DNA of 64,000 nt, taken from contig BPJU01000020.1 in the NCBI GenBank assembly GCA_026004775.1, forward strand, positions 1 to 64,000, written 5' to 3'. The notes under the pieces were generated by a model. The model searched no databases. It had not been told where the DNA came from and saw only the letters and a program-made list of their open reading frames with translations. Source of the DNA: Pirellulaceae bacterium. Its GTDB lineage: Bacteria > Planctomycetota > Planctomycetia > Pirellulales > Pirellulaceae. Position 1 is the stretch's first letter; the number at the start of each line of letters is the position of its first letter. Of this stretch, positions 35,571 to 45,031 are shown in pieces. The translations under genes and the position numbers were made by a program.

Positions 35571-38219
35571 TTGTCCACGGATCGAGAGTTACCGGAGGAA
35601 CCGGCTGGCGGGATGGAAGGTGGCAATGGTGGTGATCCGCACGGCGGTCACCTCATCATGCAGCCGATCGAGGAGGAGTTGAAGGAAAGCTACCTGACGT
35701 ACGCGATGAGCGTGATCGTCAGCCGTGCCTTGCCGGACGTGCGGGATGGCTTGAAACCGTCACAGCGACGGATTCTGGTGGCGATGCACGATTTGAACCT
35801 CGGCCCCAACGCCCAGCGCGTCAAATGCGCCAAGATCTCGGGTGATACCAGCGGCAACTACCATCCCCACGGAGAAACCGTGATCTATCCGACCCTGGTC
35901 CGCATGGCCCAGGAATGGAACATGCGGTATGTGCTGATCGACAAGCAGGGGAATTTCGGTTCGATTGCGGGGCTGCCGCCGGCCGCCATGCGTTATACCG
36001 AAGCGCGGCTCAGTCCCATCGCCGCGATGATGCTGGAAGACTTGGACCTGGACACGGTCGACTTTGTGCCGACGTACGACGAGCGCAATCAAGAGCCGAC
36101 CGTTTTGCCGTGCAAATTTCCCAATTTGCTCGTCAACGGGGCGATGGGGATCGCGGTCGGCATGGCCACCTCGATTCCGCCTCACAATTTGTGCGAGATC
36201 TGTGACGCGCTGGTACGCGTGATCGATGACCCGGATGTGACCGTGGACGAGTTGTTGGAGATTGTACCCGGACCAGACTTTCCCACGGGCGGGATAATCT
36301 GCGGCCGCAGCGGCATACTGCGCGGGTACCGCACCGGCCGGGGAACGATTGTCGTCAGGGCTCGAGCCCGGGTGGAGACCAACGAGCGGGGCCGAAGTCG
36401 CATCATTGTGTCGGAGATCCCGTATCAGCAGTTCCGTGACCGGGTGTTGGAGCGGATCGCCGAATTGGTGAACGAGGAGCGCATCCAGGGGATCAGCGAC
36501 ATCCGCGACGAGAGTGATCTGAATGAGCCGGTACGGCTGGTGATTGAATTGAAGCGGGATGCCGATCCGGACGTGGTTTTGAATCAGCTTTACCAGTTTT
36601 CGCCGCTCCAGCAGTCGTTCTCGCTGATATTTCTGGCTCTGGTCGACGGCAAGCCTCGCGAATTGAATTTCAAGGAACTGCTTCAGGAGTTTGTGCGGCA
36701 TCGCGTGACGGTGATTCGCCGCCGCACGCAGTTTTTGCTCCAGCGTGCCCGAAGGCGCAAGCACACCATCGAGGGGCAATTGCTGGCGCTGGCGAATCTG
36801 GACGAGATCATTCGGTTGATCCGGCAGTCGCGCACGCAGGCCGAAGCCAAGGCGGCGCTGATGGCCGTATCGTGTCCGGCTTCCATGTTGCGCCGCGCTT
36901 TGGGCGAAGAAGGCTTCGCCACGTTCCAGCAGGAGCGGGGAGTGGCCGAAGCCTACAGCTTGACCGCCGTGCAGGCCGAAGCGATTATCCGCATGACATT
37001 GGGGCAATTGGTGAATCTGGAGCAGGAGCGGTTGGCCGAAGAGCACCGGCAGTTGCTGGACGAAATCCGCGAATATTTGCGGATCTTGTCCGATCAGCGC
37101 AACATCCTGGAGATCATCAAGAGCGATCTGGCGGAGATCCGCCGCAAGTTCGGGGACGAACGGCGCACCGAAATAAGTGACGAAGAGGTGGGGCCGATCG
37201 ACATGGAGGATCTGATCCCCGAGGAGACGATGGTGGTGACGCTGACGCATCAGGGCTACATCAAGCGCACGCCGGCCAGCCTCTATCGGGCGCAGCGCCG
37301 GGGCGGCAAGGGCCTGACCGGTGCTCGAGCCGACGAAGATGACCCGGTGGCTCAGATCTATGTGGCCAGCACGCATGATTACTTGCTGTTTTTCACCAAT
37401 TTGGGCAAGGTCCATTGGCTGAAAGTGTATGACATTCCTCAGTTGGGGCGGGACAGCCGTGGCCGGGCCGTGGTGAACCTGTTGTCGCTGCAAGAGGGTG
37501 AGAAGGTGGCGGACTGCCGGCCGGTGCGGGACTTCGACCAGCCCGAGCACTATCTGGTGATGGCGACGCGGCGCGGCCTGGTGAAGAAAACGCCCCTGAA
37601 AGCCTACAGCCGCCCGAAGCGAGGCGGCATCATTGCCGTCAAGCTCCGAGAGGGTGACGAGCTGGTGGACGTGGCGGTCGTGGCTGCCGGCCAGGAGCTG
37701 CTGCTGGTCACGGCCAACGGTATGGCGATCCGGTTTCCCGAGTCGGATGTGCGGCCCATGGGTCGGAATGCCTCGGGCGTGCGCGGCATCACGCTGCGCG
37801 AGTCGGACCGGGTGGTTTCGATGGTAGTGGTGGATCCGGAGGCGACGCTGCTGACGGTGTGCGAGAACGGCTATGGCAAGCGAACCCCCTTCGGCCCACC
37901 GGATGACGCGGAGCCCGAAGACGAAGTGTCGTCGGCCAATCGGTACCGCAGCCAGAGGCGCGGGGGAAAGGGGTTGCGCGACATCAAGACCACCCGCCGC
38001 AACGGCAAGGTGATCGGAGCGGTGCGCGTCACGGACGACGATGAAGTGATCATGATCACCTCGCACGGCAAACTCCAGCGTATTCGTGCTGGGGATGTCA
38101 GTATCATCGGCCGCAACACGCAGGGCGTGCGCATCATGACGCTCGAAGAGGGCGACAGCCTGGTCGCCATCGTCCGCGTTCCTCGCGAAGAACAAGAAGC
38201 CGCCGAGAACACCCCTTAG
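35571..38219 (+). CDS. gyrA: DNA gyrase subunit A
   Basis: 882 residues from TTG 35571, with AAAGGGAAG upstream; ATG 35658 is an alternative that trims a 29-residue tail. The catalytic tyrosine is Y142 in [11 protein letters not shown]. The region matching the quinolone-determining loop reads [10 protein letters not shown], so E. coli S83 and D87 become Thr and Pro. The C-terminal beta-pinwheel carries two QRRGGKG boxes, the hallmark of gyrase rather than topoisomerase IV. It introduces negative supercoils with GyrB, which is not in this window. gmd follows after 17 bases. Confidence 0.96.
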   Translation: MSTDRELPEEPAGGMEGGNGGDPHGGHLIMQPIEEELKESYLTYAMSVIVSRALPDVRDGLKPSQRRILVAMHDLNLGPNAQRVKCAKISGDTSGNYHPHGETVIYPTLVRMAQEWNMRYVLIDKQGNFGSIAGLPPAAMRYTEARLSPIAAMMLEDLDLDTVDFVPTYDERNQEPTVLPCKFPNLLVNGAMGIAVGMATSIPPHNLCEICDALVRVIDDPDVTVDELLEIVPGPDFPTGGIICGRSGILRGYRTGRGTIVVRARARVETNERGRSRIIVSEIPYQQFRDRVLERIAELVNEERIQGISDIRDESDLNEPVRLVIELKRDADPDVVLNQLYQFSPLQQSFSLIFLALVDGKPRELNFKELLQEFVRHRVTVIRRRTQFLLQRARRRKHTIEGQLLALANLDEIIRLIRQSRTQAEAKAALMAVSCPASMLRRALGEEGFATFQQERGVAEAYSLTAVQAEAIIRMTLGQLVNLEQERLAEEHRQLLDEIREYLRILSDQRNILEIIKSDLAEIRRKFGDERRTEISDEEVGPIDMEDLIPEETMVVTLTHQGYIKRTPASLYRAQRRGGKGLTGARADEDDPVAQIYVASTHDYLLFFTNLGKVHWLKVYDIPQLGRDSRGRAVVNLLSLQEGEKVADCRPVRDFDQPEHYLVMATRRGLVKKTPLKAYSRPKRGGIIAVKLREGDELVDVAVVAAGQELLLVTANGMAIRFPESDVRPMGRNASGVRGITLRESDRVVSMVVVDPEATLLTVCENGYGKRTPFGPPDDAEPEDEVSSANRYRSQRRGGKGLRDIKTTRRNGKVIGAVRVTDDDEVIMITSHGKLQRIRAGDVSIIGRNTQGVRIMTLEEGDSLVAIVRVPREEQEAAENTP

Positions 38220-38236
38220 AGACCCGCGGTTCGGAT

Positions 38237-39211
38237 ATGGCGCGTCGAGCACTGGTTACCGGGGCCACGGGTCAAGATGGCGTCTATCTGGCCCATCGGC
38301 TGCTTGCCTGTGGCTACCAAGTGGCAGGAGCGTCTCGCCGCCCGACCCCCGAGCGCCTGGCCCGATTGGGGCCGATCCACCGGCGGCTGTACTGGCTGCA
38401 TTACGATGGTTCGAGTGTGGCGAGTTGGGCCGAGTTGCTCAAAAAGGCCGAGCCGCACGAAATCTACCATTTGGCTGGCCCTTCGTTTGTGCCGGATTCG
38501 CTGGACGATCCAGTTTCAGCGGCCGAACAATTGGCGATGCCCGTGGTGCATCTGTTGGAGGCGGTGCGGCGTTATTGCCCGCAGGCGCGGGTATGGATCG
38601 CCGGCAGCAGCGAGGTGTTCGGCGCGGTGGAGCAGAGCCCTCAGAGCGAATCGACCCCGTTCCGGCCTCGCAACCCCTACGGCGTCAGCAAAGTATTTGC
38701 CCACGGCATGGTCAGTTTCTATCGGCGCCATTACGGTCTGTTTGCCTGCTTCGGTATCCTTTATAACCACGAATCGCCCCGCCGCGGCGAACGGTTCGTC
38801 ACCCGCAAAATCAGCTTGGGAGCGGCCCGCATTCGTGCCGGCTTGCAAGATCGGCTGGTTCTGGGAAATCTCGACGCGCGGCGCGATTGGGGCTTTGCGG
38901 GCGACTACGTACGGGCGATGCACCAGATGCTGCTGGCTGCCGAGCCGCTCGATCTGGTGATCGCCACGGGAAAGCAACACTCGGTCCGCGATTTTTGTAA
39001 AATCGCGTTCGACTACGTGGGATTGGACTATCGCCACTATGTGGTGTCCGATCCAGCACTGGTGCGGCCCGACGACTCGGCCCTGCTGTGTGGTGATGCG
39101 TCGCTGGCTAAGATACGCCTGGGATGGGAACCGCGAATTTCCTTCGACGAACTGGTGCGGCTTATGGTAAGATGCGATCTGGACCGCTTGCAGCGGTCCT
39201 GCGGGTGTTGA
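38237..39211 (+). CDS. gmd: GDP-mannose 4,6-dehydratase
   Basis: 324 residues, short-chain dehydrogenase fold. The NAD(P) motif GATGQDG (9-15) is the one typical of Gmd. The active site has SSE (GSSEVFG) and the YxxxK pair (YGVSK). It removes water from GDP-mannose to give GDP-4-keto-6-deoxy-mannose, used for fucose, rhamnose and perosamine in surface glycans. It starts 17 bases after gyrA and precedes ugd by about 160 bases. Confidence 0.92.
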   Translation: MARRALVTGATGQDGVYLAHRLLACGYQVAGASRRPTPERLARLGPIHRRLYWLHYDGSSVASWAELLKKAEPHEIYHLAGPSFVPDSLDDPVSAAEQLAMPVVHLLEAVRRYCPQARVWIAGSSEVFGAVEQSPQSESTPFRPRNPYGVSKVFAHGMVSFYRRHYGLFACFGILYNHESPRRGERFVTRKISLGAARIRAGLQDRLVLGNLDARRDWGFAGDYVRAMHQMLLAAEPLDLVIATGKQHSVRDFCKIAFDYVGLDYRHYVVSDPALVRPDDSALLCGDASLAKIRLGWEPRISFDELVRLMVRCDLDRLQRSCGC

Positions 39212-39371
39212 CGGCTGGAAGGAGCAAGTTTTGGATTACCACTTCTGGGTAAAATCCGTCGCAAAAATTTTGGGCTAGGATGCTGGTAGGTAAAGATTCA
39301 GCTTCCCACCATTCCCCTTACCCTTATGTTGCAGCAAGTGCAACGGATCGAGGGTCCGCGGAGAACCCATC

Positions 39372-40628
39372 ATGAACATCGCCATGATTGGTACTGGGTA
39401 TGTCGGCTTGGTGACAGGAACCTGTTTTGCCGACAGCGGCAATGATGTAACCTGCGTCGACATCGACGAAGCGAAAATAGCGGCACTCAAACGCGGCGAA
39501 GTGCCTATCTACGAACCGGGCTTGCAGGAGATGATCCAACGCAACGTCAAGGCAGGCAGGCTGCGGTTCACGACCAATGTCGCCGAAGCCGTGCGCCCCG
39601 CTGAACTGGTGTTTCTGGCCGTCGGTACCCCTCAGGCCGAGGACGGAGCCGCCGATATGCGCTTCTTCTGGAGCGCCGTCGAGCAGATTGCCCCTCACCT
39701 CAATCCATCGGCCATCGTGGTCATTAAGAGCACCGTTCCGGTAGGAACCAATGCCGAAACCTATGTACGGTTAATGGAGTTGACCGGGCGGGAAGTGGAA
39801 GTGGCCAGTAACCCGGAGTTCCTCAAAGAAGGGGCCGCCATTCAGGACTTTACCCTGCCGGATCGAGTGGTGGTGGGAGTACACAAGCCCGAAACGGCTG
39901 AGATACTGCGCCGGCTGTATGAGCCGTACTTGCGAACGGACCACCCGTTCCTGGTGATGTCACCTTCCAGTGCCGAGCTTACCAAGTATGTGGCCAATGC
40001 GATGTTGGCGACGAAAATCAGCTTCATCAATGAGATGGCCAACTTGTGCGAACGGTTAGGGGCGGATATCAACGATGTGCGTCGGGGTATCGGGCACGAC
40101 CGCCGTATCGGTTTCGCATTCTTGTTTCCCGGCGTCGGTTACGGGGGGAGCTGCTTCCCCAAAGACGTGCGTGCCCTGGCCGCTACGGCTCGCCGCGTCG
40201 GCCTGGAAACGCTCATGCTTCAGGCTGTGGATGAAACCAACAATCGGCAAAAGAGAGTACTGATCCAAAAAATCCAGAAACACTTCGGGGACGACATCTC
40301 CGGCCGCCGTTTCGCCGTATGGGGCATCTCCTTCAAACCGCGCACCGACGATATCCGCGAAGCCCCAGCTTTGGTTCTGATCGACTGGTTGCTCGAACAC
40401 GGTGCCACCGTCGCCGTGCACGATCCGGAAGCCATGCCCAACGCTCGGCGAATGTACCAGGAGCGTTTGCTCTACTGCGAGCGTTCGCTGGATGCCCTTG
40501 ACCAGGCGGACGCCCTGGCGATCAATACCGAATGGAGCGAATTCCGGCACCCGAACTTCCGCGAAATGCGCGCCCGTATGAAATCCCCGGTGATTTTCGA
40601 TGGCCGAAACTGTACGATCCTCGGGTAA
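39372..40628 (+). CDS. ugd: UDP-glucose 6-dehydrogenase
   Basis: 418 residues. Rossmann motif [10 protein letters not shown] at the N-terminus, central dimer helix ([21 protein letters not shown]) and the catalytic Cys261 in GGSCFPKD. It oxidises UDP-glucose to UDP-glucuronate with two NAD+, a precursor of acidic surface polysaccharide. GGAG precedes the ATG. It sits after gmd on the same strand, together suggesting surface-sugar synthesis. Confidence 0.96.
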   Translation: MNIAMIGTGYVGLVTGTCFADSGNDVTCVDIDEAKIAALKRGEVPIYEPGLQEMIQRNVKAGRLRFTTNVAEAVRPAELVFLAVGTPQAEDGAADMRFFWSAVEQIAPHLNPSAIVVIKSTVPVGTNAETYVRLMELTGREVEVASNPEFLKEGAAIQDFTLPDRVVVGVHKPETAEILRRLYEPYLRTDHPFLVMSPSSAELTKYVANAMLATKISFINEMANLCERLGADINDVRRGIGHDRRIGFAFLFPGVGYGGSCFPKDVRALAATARRVGLETLMLQAVDETNNRQKRVLIQKIQKHFGDDISGRRFAVWGISFKPRTDDIREAPALVLIDWLLEHGATVAVHDPEAMPNARRMYQERLLYCERSLDALDQADALAINTEWSEFRHPNFREMRARMKSPVIFDGRNCTILG

Positions 40629-40768
40629 TGCGGGAATTGGGATTCACCTACTATTCGATCGGCCGCGTTTCGATTCGGCCTGATTAGTCCAAACGGCACT
40701 ACGCCACCGGCAACTCCCAGCCCTGTCGCCTTCCAGCCGCCGGGCTGAAAAAACGAGGAGGATGGACC

Positions 40769-41089
40769 GTGGACTTGATCGCCATCATCACCACCACGTC
40801 GACCAAAGAAGAAGCCGAACGGCTGGCCAGAAAACTGGTGGAAGAGCGTCTGGCAGCGTGTGTACAGGTTTCCGGCCCGATAGTCAGTTTTTATCGGTGG
40901 CAGGGAGCCTTACAGCAGGATACCGAATATCGCTGCTGGATCAAAACCCGAAAGCAACTGTATCCCCGTGTCGAGGCATTGCTCAAGGCGGAACATTCCT
41001 ACCAGGAGCCGCAGATAATTGCTGTGCCGATTTGTGATGCCAGTCCGGGTTACTCAGCCTGGCTGGCAGCAGAAACGGTGGAACCCTGA
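40769..41089 (+). CDS. cutA: Divalent-cation tolerance protein CutA
   Basis: 106 residues from GTG 40769, chosen because AGGAGG lies ten bases upstream and the ATG at 40762 is in another frame. The family pattern is clear: ITTTSTKEEAERLARKLVEERLAACVQ, then FYRWQG, and HSYQEPQIIAVPI. It is a small trimeric protein linked to copper tolerance or signal-like regulation; the function is not fully known even in E. coli. Confidence 0.93.
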   Translation: MDLIAIITTTSTKEEAERLARKLVEERLAACVQVSGPIVSFYRWQGALQQDTEYRCWIKTRKQLYPRVEALLKAEHSYQEPQIIAVPICDASPGYSAWLAAETVEP

Positions 41090-41117
41090 CCCGGGCGCCC
41101 GAAGGGGAACGCCGGCC

Positions 41118-41588
41118 ATGGCGTGGCATGTTTTTCACGGGCTGCTTCACCCGCATCCCGACTTCCCGGCGTACGACGTGGCACGCTGGATCCGGGGAGC
41201 CCTGGTTCAGCCGGTGGTGCTTACGGCGGAACAGCAAACCAAGCACTTCGCTCTTTCGTTTCATGAACTGCTTACTCGCTGGCAGACGCTGCCGCACGCT
41301 TTGATAGAACCGGACGGTTCCTTCGGCTGGTCGGCCAAAGCCGGCGCATCGAGAGGCTGGCAGCGGCCAAGCCGCATCAGCGGCGTCTTCTATGAAAGAG
41401 AGGACTCGCTTTACTACGCGGAGTTTTTCGGGGAAGCGGTAACCGAAGAACTGGCCCACTGGCTGAAAGACGTCGGCCTATCCGACGATCAGGTGATTGT
41501 GCAACTTCCCGAGCTGGGGCTGTTTGTCACCTGGGGTGATTTCCTTAAGGTTACGGCAACCGATGATGCTGCGCAAGCCGAACGGTGA
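41118..41588 (+). CDS. Hypothetical protein
   Basis: 156 residues from ATG 41118, 28 bases after cutA on the same strand; the open frame to 41019 overlaps cutA. Aromatic and acidic with repeated short helices and strands; ends WGDFLKVTATDD. No family recognised. It may be cotranscribed with cutA. Confidence 0.65.
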   Translation: MAWHVFHGLLHPHPDFPAYDVARWIRGALVQPVVLTAEQQTKHFALSFHELLTRWQTLPHALIEPDGSFGWSAKAGASRGWQRPSRISGVFYEREDSLYYAEFFGEAVTEELAHWLKDVGLSDDQVIVQLPELGLFVTWGDFLKVTATDDAAQAER

Positions 41589-41651
41589 TCGGGCGGCTGG
41601 CTGAGACGATCGTGCACGGAAGACTTTGTGAGAGGAGTCAGGCTCGATCGC

Positions 41652-41693
41652 AAAAAGGCACAAGGCTCGATACGCATCGCGTACCGAGCCTTG
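41652..41693 (-). terminator. Rho-independent terminator of the BBP7 gene
   Basis: The stem CAAGGCTCG pairs with CGAGCCTTG (41661-41693), with a second inner stem (TACGC/GCGTA) and a three-base loop, separated by one mismatch. On the minus strand it is followed after four bases by TTTTT. It lies about 70 bases past the BBP7 stop at 41764. Confidence 0.85.
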
Positions 41694-41763
41694 TTCGGCA
41701 CTTTGGTCAAAACGAGAACGGGCTCGATTGACCGTGTTCGGCGGTCGCCTTTGCGTGCCTCCA

Positions 41764-43161
41764 TCAGTAATTGATGGAAACGCCAGCGAAGGCTCCGTGG
41801 AGTATCAGGCTGCCGTTGGAATCGACGTTGCGTACACTGTCGACCGTCCAGATGTTGTCCAGCGGGATCTGGTTCGTGGAGAGTGCGACACCTGTGAGGG
41901 CCACGGCGCGATAGCCGCCGGTGAGGCTGATGGCCCGTGTCAGTTGGTAGTTGCCTCCCAGAGCCAATTCCCCGAGGATCGCTACATCGTCCTTGCTGCT
42001 GCGGATGTCGATCACTTCGCCGTCGAACGGACCACCCGGGTTGTTCACCACGGCAAACCCGTTGCTGCCGCCGATCGACGAGCGGTGCCGGATATGGTTG
42101 CCGAAAAGTCCCAGTTTGGCATCCGCGAACAGATTGAACCAGCTGGCCGGTTGATACGTGACGCGGCCGCCGATCTGGGCTCCGACCAGATGGTTGACTA
42201 CGTCGATCGTATACGCCATTTCTTCCGGATCTCCGGTAAACTCTTCATCGACGCGGTCCGAAGCGAATTGCAGCCCTTCATCAAATCGGAAGTAGCGAAC
42301 CCCCAGAGCCGTGGAGTACCGCCAGCAGGAATCCTGAAGCGGCCACACGAAATGGAGCAGATTCACTTCCACATTTTGGAATTGGAAGCTGCGCAGTAGC
42401 CGGTGTCGCTCGACGTCGTTGAAGAAATCGTCCACAGGCTCATTACCTGTTCCGGGGTCATAAACCAGATTGTCGAACCGGATCCAGGTGCGCAGGTCTC
42501 CCACCAAGCCGCAATCGCAGGCGTTCGCCTGGCGCACATTCGGAAACAGACCCCAGTAGACCAGTTCCCAGGCATTCTGGCGGCAATTGAAGTATCGCCC
42601 CAGACGCGTCTCGAAGCCCCCCGCCCAGTCCATATCGGCGTGGCGGCTGGCCAGGAGTTTGTAATCGGGGAAAGCCGAGTCGTAGCTGAGCCACACGTCG
42701 TTTTCGTTATCGCGAGTCATGATCAGGCCGTAGACCCCGCCGAACCAGTCGCTGCACAATCCGTCCGCACACCACGCGCCGACAAGATCGGCATGTTTAC
42801 CCGGCTGGCTGGCCGATTCGCCGGACTCAGGGGCCGGCATCGGCGGAGGGCCATACAACGACACCACCGAATGGGGTTCCGTGTGGTTGGGCACCATCGA
42901 CGTGCGCACACCAGCCCCGTACACCGGCGCTGCCGGGTTTTGCCACGCCGGTGGAGAATTGGGGTTCGTGTGGACCGGTACCAGCGGGTCCTGGCCAGCC
43001 GGCATCAGAGCCGGCGGCACCGCCGGAAGCTGGTAATCCACCACGGCGCCCGGGCCGTACGGTGCCGTTCCAGCGGGCACCGCATACTGGGCGGAAGCCT
43101 CCAGCACCACCCCGAAGGTGGCTAGAAGCCATACTGCCATCTGCCGCTTGCTCGCTAACAT
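41764..43161 (-). CDS. BBP7-type outer-membrane beta-barrel protein
   Basis: 465 residues from ATG 43161, chosen because AGAAGG and GGAG lie upstream and a signal peptide follows (KRQMAVWLLATFGVV...SAQ). The open frame extends to 43311 without protein-like sequence. A Pro-rich linker (about 25-120) leads to a domain with alternating aromatic strands (VWLSYDSAFPDYKLL, WELVYWGLFPN) ending in a strand with terminal aromatic Tyr (AFAGVSINY), as in outer-membrane barrels. This matches the planctomycete BBP7 family. A strong terminator follows. Confidence 0.82.
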   Translation of the reverse strand: MLASKRQMAVWLLATFGVVLEASAQYAVPAGTAPYGPGAVVDYQLPAVPPALMPAGQDPLVPVHTNPNSPPAWQNPAAPVYGAGVRTSMVPNHTEPHSVVSLYGPPPMPAPESGESASQPGKHADLVGAWCADGLCSDWFGGVYGLIMTRDNENDVWLSYDSAFPDYKLLASRHADMDWAGGFETRLGRYFNCRQNAWELVYWGLFPNVRQANACDCGLVGDLRTWIRFDNLVYDPGTGNEPVDDFFNDVERHRLLRSFQFQNVEVNLLHFVWPLQDSCWRYSTALGVRYFRFDEGLQFASDRVDEEFTGDPEEMAYTIDVVNHLVGAQIGGRVTYQPASWFNLFADAKLGLFGNHIRHRSSIGGSNGFAVVNNPGGPFDGEVIDIRSSKDDVAILGELALGGNYQLTRAISLTGGYRAVALTGVALSTNQIPLDNIWTVDSVRNVDSNGSLILHGAFAGVSINY

Positions 43162-43672
43162 CCTTCTTGCTCCTTCCAAACAATTCCTTCCAGCCCGGCA
43201 AGGACGAACAATCCGCGGTCGTGCCGTGACCAATCGCCTTGTTTCCGGACCATCCTGCTGGCGGCATCCGTTCAACGGCTCGGGGCCTCCTGCCCATCCG
43301 TTTTCTGCCATCGACGATCGTCACGTCGTTTCATGCGGATTTGTGCCCTGCGGAACGATTTCCCTCCGCAGGGACCATACCTGAAAGGAGCTAAAGAAAT
43401 AACCGACACGCAGGGAAGAGTTTTTCTTATCCGGCAGAGTGCGGTCGGTCACGCATCCCAATCGTTTCAAGCAGTACACACTCCGGGCACCAGGCAGCTA
43501 CAACCGGCAAAGAAGGCACGTGCGGTGAATTCCGAACAGAAGGCATTTCAAAAATAGTTTCTCAAAAAAGTTCTGAGCCCATCCTGCCCAAGACCAGCTT
43601 GGCAGGCAATTCGCAAGTAGTAGAGCTGGGAAACTTCTCGTTAGCGGCCACGGTTGTGGATTGGGTGTGGTC
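43162..43672. other. Long intergenic region upstream of the BBP7 gene
   Basis: About 510 bp between the TPR gene stop and the BBP7 start, both on the minus strand, so it should hold the BBP7 promoter. It contains an eight-base inverted repeat (CCCTGCGG/CCGCAGGG, 43346-43373) that could form a leader hairpin, and a possible terminator for the upstream gene. I see no gene. Confidence 0.45.
43564..43606 (-). terminator. Possible terminator after the TPR gene
   Basis: CCTGCC-CAAG and CTTG-GCAGG (43583-43606) form a nine-pair stem with one bulge, but the TTTTTT run is about 13 bases beyond it, so terminator function is uncertain. Confidence 0.35.
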
Positions 43673-45031
43673 TTAACGCAACAGCCCAAGAGCGAACTGG
43701 GCCCGGCCGTGATGAGGTACCAACAGCAGACATTTTTGATAGGCTTCGCGAGCCACCGACGGTTGGGCGTTGCAGCGAGCGGCTTCTGCCAGGAGGTACC
43801 AGGCTTGAGGATCGCCGGGCGCAAGCTCGGTGGCTTTGCGCAGGGCACCCGCGGCATCCTGGAATTCACCGCGAGCGAGGCGGATACGTCCCTCGGCCAG
43901 CCAGCGAGCGGCATCGTACTGTTTTCCCCGCACCACCTCGCCGCGGCCCTCGGCTTTCAGCATCACATAGGTGAGAAACTGGTCTAACTCCCGGTCGCCA
44001 CGCCCGACGACTGCGGCCTGCTCCCACACGTCCCAGGCTTCTTCAAATCGTCCGGTATCGAATAGCAGATCGCCCAGCCGCCACAGCAAATGCAAGGTGG
44101 CTCCTTGACGCTGGATCGCATCCCGCAACACCTGTTCGGCCTGAGCCACCCGCCCTTCGCGAGTAGCCCATTCGGCCATCAAGTCCGCCGCCTCCACCGA
44201 CCATTCCGCCTCGAGCAACCGCTCCAAATGGGCATGCAGCTCGTCCAGTTTTCCGTCCGATAACAACTGATGAGCATACCGGAGTCCCTGGCGATACGGT
44301 GTATTCTCCAACCGGCGTGACAGCTCATCATGCTGATCGTCAAACGGAGATCGCAGGGGGTAAGCCAGGCTCAGCCACTCCAGTGCGGCTCGACGCTCTT
44401 CATCCTCATCGCCCAACAATTGTGCGGCACGCAGGTGCACGAAGAACGGAGCGTAATGGAATCGGAAGGAGCGCGTCAGTGGTTCAATTATGCGTCGGGC
44501 CTGCTCGGGTTGGCCCAGCTTGTTGTACAGGCGAGCCAGTTCATACGTGGCGGCCGGCAATAGTTCCGCCCGCCGCAGCGCCACCTTCGCTTCTTCTGCA
44601 TTTTCCTGCCGGAGTTGATTCTGTGCCACGAAGAACCAGACAATTTCCGGGTCCTTGTATCCCTCGGCAATTGCTCGCTCCAGATACTGCACGGCCTGGT
44701 CGGCACGGCCCAGTTGTCCCGAGTAGAAACCGCATTCGAACAGCCACTCCGGAGCTGCCCTCCAAGCCTGCCGGCATGCCTGCTCATAGCAGGCCACCGC
44801 CTCAGGCCAAAACCCCCAGGCAGCGTAGCTGCGGGCAAGCTCGATCCAGTCCGAAGCCCAACCACGACAGGCATTCTGGTACTGCCGGCGCAGGGCGGCC
44901 TCGTCCAAACGGTTCAAGCCGTGCTGAGCTGGCCAGGGCGGCAACGGCTGTCGGCTGCGCAGGTACAGCCCTCCTGCTCCCAGCAGACATTCCACGATGA
45001 CAACCGACGCCAAGACTACGGTCCGGCGCAT
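43673..45031 (-). CDS. Membrane-anchored TPR protein
   Basis: 452 residues. One N-terminal membrane anchor (RRTVVLASVVIVECLLGAGGLYL), then a chain of tetratricopeptide repeats covering nearly the rest (for example YAAWGFWPEAVACYEQA, GQLGRADQAVQYLERAI, GDLLFDTGRFEEAWDVW, PGDPQAWYLLAEAARC). It should act as a protein-binding scaffold on the periplasmic side. Its start overlaps the stop of the FG-GAP gene by one base (TGATG), so it is translationally coupled. Confidence 0.85.
   Translation of the reverse strand: MRRTVVLASVVIVECLLGAGGLYLRSRQPLPPWPAQHGLNRLDEAALRRQYQNACRGWASDWIELARSYAAWGFWPEAVACYEQACRQAWRAAPEWLFECGFYSGQLGRADQAVQYLERAIAEGYKDPEIVWFFVAQNQLRQENAEEAKVALRRAELLPAATYELARLYNKLGQPEQARRIIEPLTRSFRFHYAPFFVHLRAAQLLGDEDEERRAALEWLSLAYPLRSPFDDQHDELSRRLENTPYRQGLRYAHQLLSDGKLDELHAHLERLLEAEWSVEAADLMAEWATREGRVAQAEQVLRDAIQRQGATLHLLWRLGDLLFDTGRFEEAWDVWEQAAVVGRGDRELDQFLTYVMLKAEGRGEVVRGKQYDAARWLAEGRIRLARGEFQDAAGALRKATELAPGDPQAWYLLAEAARCNAQPSVAREAYQKCLLLVPHHGRAQFALGLLR

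Noticed and set aside
35760-38252. An 830-residue minus-strand open frame antisense to gyrA.
   Set aside because: It mirrors gyrA exactly, has His/Arg/Pro-rich non-protein composition and no motif; it is a high-GC shadow.
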